From assembly GCA_036004685.1 (NCBI GenBank), contig DASYRE010000048.1, positions 55,630 to 119,629 of the forward strand: a stretch of 64,000 nucleotides of DNA. Direction: 5' to 3'. Each line of letters opens with the position of its first letter. Positions within the stretch are counted from its first letter, which is position 1. The notes under the pieces are model-generated. The model was not told the origin of the DNA, did not search any database, and worked only from the letters and a program-made list of their open reading frames with translations. This document shows positions 60,895 through 64,000 of this stretch, in pieces. The stretch is from Candidatus Polarisedimenticolia bacterium. GTDB lineage: Bacteria > Acidobacteriota > Polarisedimenticolia > Gp22-AA2 > AA152. Made by a program: the position numbers and the translations under genes.

Positions 60895-61679
60895 GGCCAT
60901 CCGCGAGGGAGCGCGCGGCGGGGCTCGCCACGGCGCTCCTCGCCGCGGCGTGGCTTCTGGGCGCGGCCGGCGCGGGGGCGGGCTCCGTCGACGTCCTCTT
61001 TGCCAGAGGCAACGATGCCTACGCGCGCGGCGATTACGGCGCGGCCGCCGATCTGTACCGGAAAATTCTGGGCGCCGGCGTGCGGAGCAGCCGCGTCTAC
61101 TACAACCTGGGGAATGCCTGCTTCAAGTCGAACCGTATCGGCGAGGCGATCCTCTACTACGAGAAGGCGCTCAAGCTCGACCCGACCGACGAGGACGCGC
61201 GCGAGAATCTCCGTTTCGCCAACGTGCGGATCCGGGATCGGGTCCCGGCGGACGATCGTCCCTGGGTGGTGTCTCTTCTGGAGCGCGGGCGGGATGTGCT
61301 CCGGATCGAGCAGGTGATGCAGATCTTCACCGGCCTCTATCTCGCCGCCATGGCGCTGGCGGCCGTCTGGCTGCTGGCGGCCGGCCGGCGATGGGCGCCG
61401 GGGGTGGGGATCGCCGCGGCGCTGCTTCTCGTGCTTTCCTTCGCCGCCGGAGGCTGGGGGTTGGCGCAGGCGCGGGCGCGCCAGGCCTCGGACGAGGCGA
61501 TCGTGCTCGCGGCGAAAGTGGAAGTGCTCAGCGGCCCCGGATCGGAGAACACCCTTCTGGCATCCGTCCACGAAGGGACCAAAGTCAGGATTCATAACCG
61601 CCGGCAAACCTGGGTGCAGGTCACGATCCCCGACGGCCGGGCGGGCTGGATCCGGAGAGAGGCCCTTGGCGTCATCTGA
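60891..61679 (+). CDS. batE: TPR plus SH3-like exported protein (BatE-like)
   Basis: A 262-residue protein: signal peptide (about 1-30), TPRs (ARGNDAYARGDYGAAADLYRKI, YYNLGNACFKSNRIGEAILYY), two TM helices (about 145-195) and a C-terminal SH3-like domain (VLSGPGSENTLLASVHEGTKV, WVQVTIPDGRAGWI). The SH3-like domain in BatE may bind peptidoglycan or a peptide. GTG 60891 overlaps the upstream stop. The next gene, hemW, begins 14 bases before its end. Confidence 0.88.
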   Translation: MRPSARERAAGLATALLAAAWLLGAAGAGAGSVDVLFARGNDAYARGDYGAAADLYRKILGAGVRSSRVYYNLGNACFKSNRIGEAILYYEKALKLDPTDEDARENLRFANVRIRDRVPADDRPWVVSLLERGRDVLRIEQVMQIFTGLYLAAMALAAVWLLAAGRRWAPGVGIAAALLLVLSFAAGGWGLAQARARQASDEAIVLAAKVEVLSGPGSENTLLASVHEGTKVRIHNRRQTWVQVTIPDGRAGWIRREALGVI

Positions 61680-62823
61680 TCCTCTCGGCCTCTACCTCCA
61701 CGTCCCCTTCTGCACCTCCCACTGCACCTATTGCGACTTCTTCACGCAATCCTATCCGGGGACAGAGGGAGTCCGAGGTTTCGCCTCCGCGCTCGCCGCC
61801 GAGATCGGAGCCAGCGCCGCCGCCCTCGGGATGCGCGGGGCTCGCGTGGACACCGTCTACGTCGGAGGGGGGACCCCCTCGCTCCTCGCGCCGCCGGATC
61901 TGGAGGCGATTCTCGGCGCCGCCGCCTCCGCCTTCCGGATCGAGGCGCACGCGGAGATCACGATCGAAGCGAACCCCGAGAGTGTCACCCAGGAAAAGCT
62001 TGTGGCGTTCCGCTCCCTCGGGGTCAACCGCCTGAGCCTGGGGGTGCAGAGCTTTCAGGAGAGGATCCTGGAAACGCTGGGGCGGGCCCATTCCCCGCAG
62101 GACGCGGTGCGTGCCGTGGAGGCGGCGCGGGGCGCCGGATTTGCGAGCGTCAGCCTCGACCTCATGCTGGCGCTGCCGGGGCAGGACGCCGCCAATCTGC
62201 GCGAGGATCTGCGCACCGCCCTCGATCTGGCGCCGGATCACCTCTCGGCCTACCTCCTGGAAATGGACAAGGAGACGGCGTTGAGGTCGCGCATCGAGAG
62301 AGGCGATCTCAGGCCTCCCACCGAGGACGAAGCCGCCGATCTCTACGAGATCACCGCCGAGACCCTGGCGGGGGCCGGCCTGCAGCATTACGAGATTTCC
62401 AGCTTCGCGCGGCACGGCGCCCGCTGCCGGCACAACCTGAAATACTGGACCGACCGCCCTTTCCTGGGATGCGGACCGTCGGCCTGGTCGTACCTCGCCG
62501 GCCGGCGCTTCCGGGTGGCGCGCAACCTGGAGGCCTACCTGGAATCGGCCCGACAAGGCGTCCCGCCGGTCTGGGAGGAGGATCCCGTTTCTCCGCGGAT
62601 GCGGCTCGCCGAGGCGATCTTCGCGGGCTTGCGCCTGATGGAGGGGATCGACGTCGAACCGGTGAGCCGGGCCCACGGCATCGACGATCCGCTGCGCGGC
62701 GCCCGGCCGAGGCTCGAAGAGCTCGAAGCGGCGGGAGTCCTGGAGCGCCGCGGAACCCGGCTGCGGCTCACGTCCCGCGGCTATTCCGTCGCCAACGAGG
62801 TTTTCGCCGCCTTCCTGGAATGA
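61666..62823 (+). CDS. hemW: Radical SAM heme chaperone HemW
   Basis: A 385-residue HemN-like protein. CTSHCTYC (CxxxCxxC) holds the [4Fe-4S] cluster, VGGGTPSLL is the SAM-binding region, and HNLKYWTDRPFLGCGPSAWS is the HemW signature. Unlike HemN, it lacks the extra N-terminal cysteine arrangement of true coproporphyrinogen dehydrogenases, so HemW, a heme-binding chaperone, is preferred. TTG 61666 follows GGAGAGAG, overlapping the upstream gene; no ATG is available before the CxxxCxxC motif. Confidence 0.92.
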   Translation: MASSDPLGLYLHVPFCTSHCTYCDFFTQSYPGTEGVRGFASALAAEIGASAAALGMRGARVDTVYVGGGTPSLLAPPDLEAILGAAASAFRIEAHAEITIEANPESVTQEKLVAFRSLGVNRLSLGVQSFQERILETLGRAHSPQDAVRAVEAARGAGFASVSLDLMLALPGQDAANLREDLRTALDLAPDHLSAYLLEMDKETALRSRIERGDLRPPTEDEAADLYEITAETLAGAGLQHYEISSFARHGARCRHNLKYWTDRPFLGCGPSAWSYLAGRRFRVARNLEAYLESARQGVPPVWEEDPVSPRMRLAEAIFAGLRLMEGIDVEPVSRAHGIDDPLRGARPRLEELEAAGVLERRGTRLRLTSRGYSVANEVFAAFLE

Positions 62824-62835
62824 CCGCCGGCGCCA

Positions 62836-63729
62836 CTACGGCGCGGCGTGCGCATGAACCGCCATCGCCACCCCGCAGAGGACGAGCGCCGACCCGCCGA
62901 GGATGGGGAGGGTCAACCGCTCGTGCAGGAACAGGATGCCCACCGCCACGGCGATCAGAGGGAGGAGATAGACGATCAGGGACACCTGGGTGGCGCTGGC
63001 GTGCGACAGGAGCCAGAAATAAAGCGTGAAGGCGAGGGCGGAGCCGAAGAGGGCGAGATAGAGGAGGGCGCCGAGCGACGCCCCATCGAAGGAGATCGGC
63101 AGGTCCCGCTCCGTGAGCAGGGCCACCCCGCCCATAATCAGTCCCGTCATCCCCATCGGCACGGCCGCCAGCGACAGGGGATGAATCCCCTTTCCCCAGC
63201 GCTTCACGGCGATGTTGGCCACGGCCGAGACGAGGGGCGACAGGAGCATCACTCCCGATGCCAGCGCCGTCATCGGCCCTCCGAGACGCGCCAGGTCCTC
63301 CGAGAAGATGAGCGCCGTTCCGGCGCAGCCCAGAAGAATCCCCGCCAGGGCCATTCCATCGATCCGCTCTCCCGGCAGGAAGAAGTGCGCGAGCACTGCG
63401 ACGAACAACGGGAAGATTGAGAAAAGGATCGCGGTCAGGCCTGAAGGAACGTACTGCTCGCACCAGTAGACGATGCCGTAGGAAGACGAGAAAGTGAGCA
63501 GCGCATTGATCACCCAGAGCATGCGCTCGTGGCGCGCCCGCCCCAGCGGAATGCCCGACCCCCAAGCCACGGCGAGCAAGATCAGCGAGGCAAGGCTGAA
63601 CCGCAGCGCCACGCCGGTGAACGGGGGAATGCCCCTCAGGCCGACCCGGATCGCCCCCCAGGTCGTCCCCCAAATCAGGATGAGGACCGCGGCGACGAGG
63701 ATCATCAGGAACCGGCGGGGTCGGGTCAT
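62836..63729 (-). CDS. EamA/DMT-family transporter
   Basis: A 297-residue protein with ten hydrophobic helices in two five-helix EamA repeats. Repeat one contains IWGTTWGAIRVGLRGIPP and VALRFSLASLILL. Repeat two contains LYLALFGSALAFTLYFWLL with the conserved Tyr/Phe-Trp pattern and HASATQVSLIVYLLPLIAV. Family members export amino acids, nucleotide-sugar intermediates or drugs; the substrate is not evident. Convergent with hemW, 12 bases apart. Confidence 0.92.
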   Translation of the reverse strand: MTRPRRFLMILVAAVLILIWGTTWGAIRVGLRGIPPFTGVALRFSLASLILLAVAWGSGIPLGRARHERMLWVINALLTFSSSYGIVYWCEQYVPSGLTAILFSIFPLFVAVLAHFFLPGERIDGMALAGILLGCAGTALIFSEDLARLGGPMTALASGVMLLSPLVSAVANIAVKRWGKGIHPLSLAAVPMGMTGLIMGGVALLTERDLPISFDGASLGALLYLALFGSALAFTLYFWLLSHASATQVSLIVYLLPLIAVAVGILFLHERLTLPILGGSALVLCGVAMAVHAHAAP

Positions 63730-64000
63730 TTTCGGCGGTCGCGCCTCTCCAATCTCGTACCATGCGGCGGGTTGACCCGCGGCGGTACGCCGCCGGGTCC
63801 AACCCGCTCTTTAATTTCGGCCGCTGGCTCCAAGCCCGCCTTGAATTCGGACGCCGATCCCTCGCGAGCGGCTGCTTCGTGCCTCGTTTGCGTACCTTGA
63901 CGCGGCGCTTCGGCGCGCCTTGCAATCCGGGCGCCTCGACGGCCTCGATGTTAACGCGATTTCTGAGATGCAGCACGCCCCTCAAGGGTTAATTCTCGCC
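63730..64000. other. End of window, no gene assigned
   Basis: The last 271 bases contain an imperfect palindrome (63769-63805) and several open frames that I could not connect to a known family. A minus-strand frame upstream of EamA is open to 63985 but its residues look like a non-coding translation. A gene may begin beyond the edge. Confidence 0.5.
63769..63805. repeat. Imperfect palindrome upstream of the EamA gene
   Basis: GGGTTG-ACCC-GGCG (63769-63784) is nearly complementary to GCCGCCGGGTCCAACCC (63789-63805), with one or two bulges. Either strand could form a long stem. No T tract follows on the minus strand. Confidence 0.4.

Noticed and set aside
63762..63992. A 76-codon plus-strand frame at the window end
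   Set aside because: It overlaps the palindrome, lacks a ribosome site and has no motif.

Overview
This is a GC-rich, gene-dense bacterial chromosome segment with about 46 protein genes, no rRNA or tRNA gene, no insertion sequence and no CRISPR array. The gene content suggests a Gram-negative member of the Acidobacteriota or a related phylum. The evidence is a TonB-dependent receptor with a carboxypeptidase-like N-terminal domain, a complete Bat operon, many TPR proteins, a sulfatase-like protein and an alkaline-phosphatase-superfamily membrane protein, and the tail of an ADOP/MacB-type permease. The taxonomic call is inference from gene content only.

Layout. 1-16998 is mostly housekeeping: a partial TPR protein, a Nudix hydrolase, an aldehyde dehydrogenase / alanine dehydrogenase / LipM-like octanoyltransferase run, a convergent PBP1A gene that diverges from uvrB-uvrC, a serine-less alpha/beta-hydrolase-fold protein, a polyprenyl synthase and a degenerate phosphatase-superfamily membrane protein. 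17044-34760 is an accessory, all-plus-strand block. It holds an HprK-like kinase, a PqqD-like protein, a radical SAM/SPASM protein, a sulfatase-like TPR protein, a gingipain-type C25 peptidase, an ECF sigma factor, a series of secreted proteins (thrombospondin type-3, FG-GAP, duplicated-domain and unknown) and finally two nearly identical 39/40-residue peptide genes, each followed by a hairpin terminator. 34853-48970 returns to core functions: a membrane aminopropyltransferase-like TPR fusion, RNase III, a membrane glycosyltransferase with TPRs, FtsK, RNase J, KsgA, thioredoxin, a REC-CheA-CheW fusion and an alkyltransferase-like protein. 49234-53106 is a large TonB-dependent receptor. 53416-61679 is an eight-gene Bat operon (MoxR, DUF58, two VWA proteins, TPR proteins, BatD, BatE-like), followed by hemW and a convergent EamA transporter.

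Working hypothesis. In the 17-35 kb block the two small peptides carry a YxxPxI leader motif and a conserved pair of cysteines. A PqqD-like recognition protein and a SPASM radical SAM enzyme are encoded upstream on the same strand. Together they look like an undescribed ribosomally synthesised, post-translationally modified peptide system embedded among surface proteins. The link between enzyme and peptide is inference, because about 15 kb separates them.

Translational coupling is heavy. Many genes start with ATG, GTG or TTG overlapping the previous stop codon, especially in the Bat operon, at ftsK/rnj, at rnc and in the HprK-PqqD-rSAM-sulfatase run.
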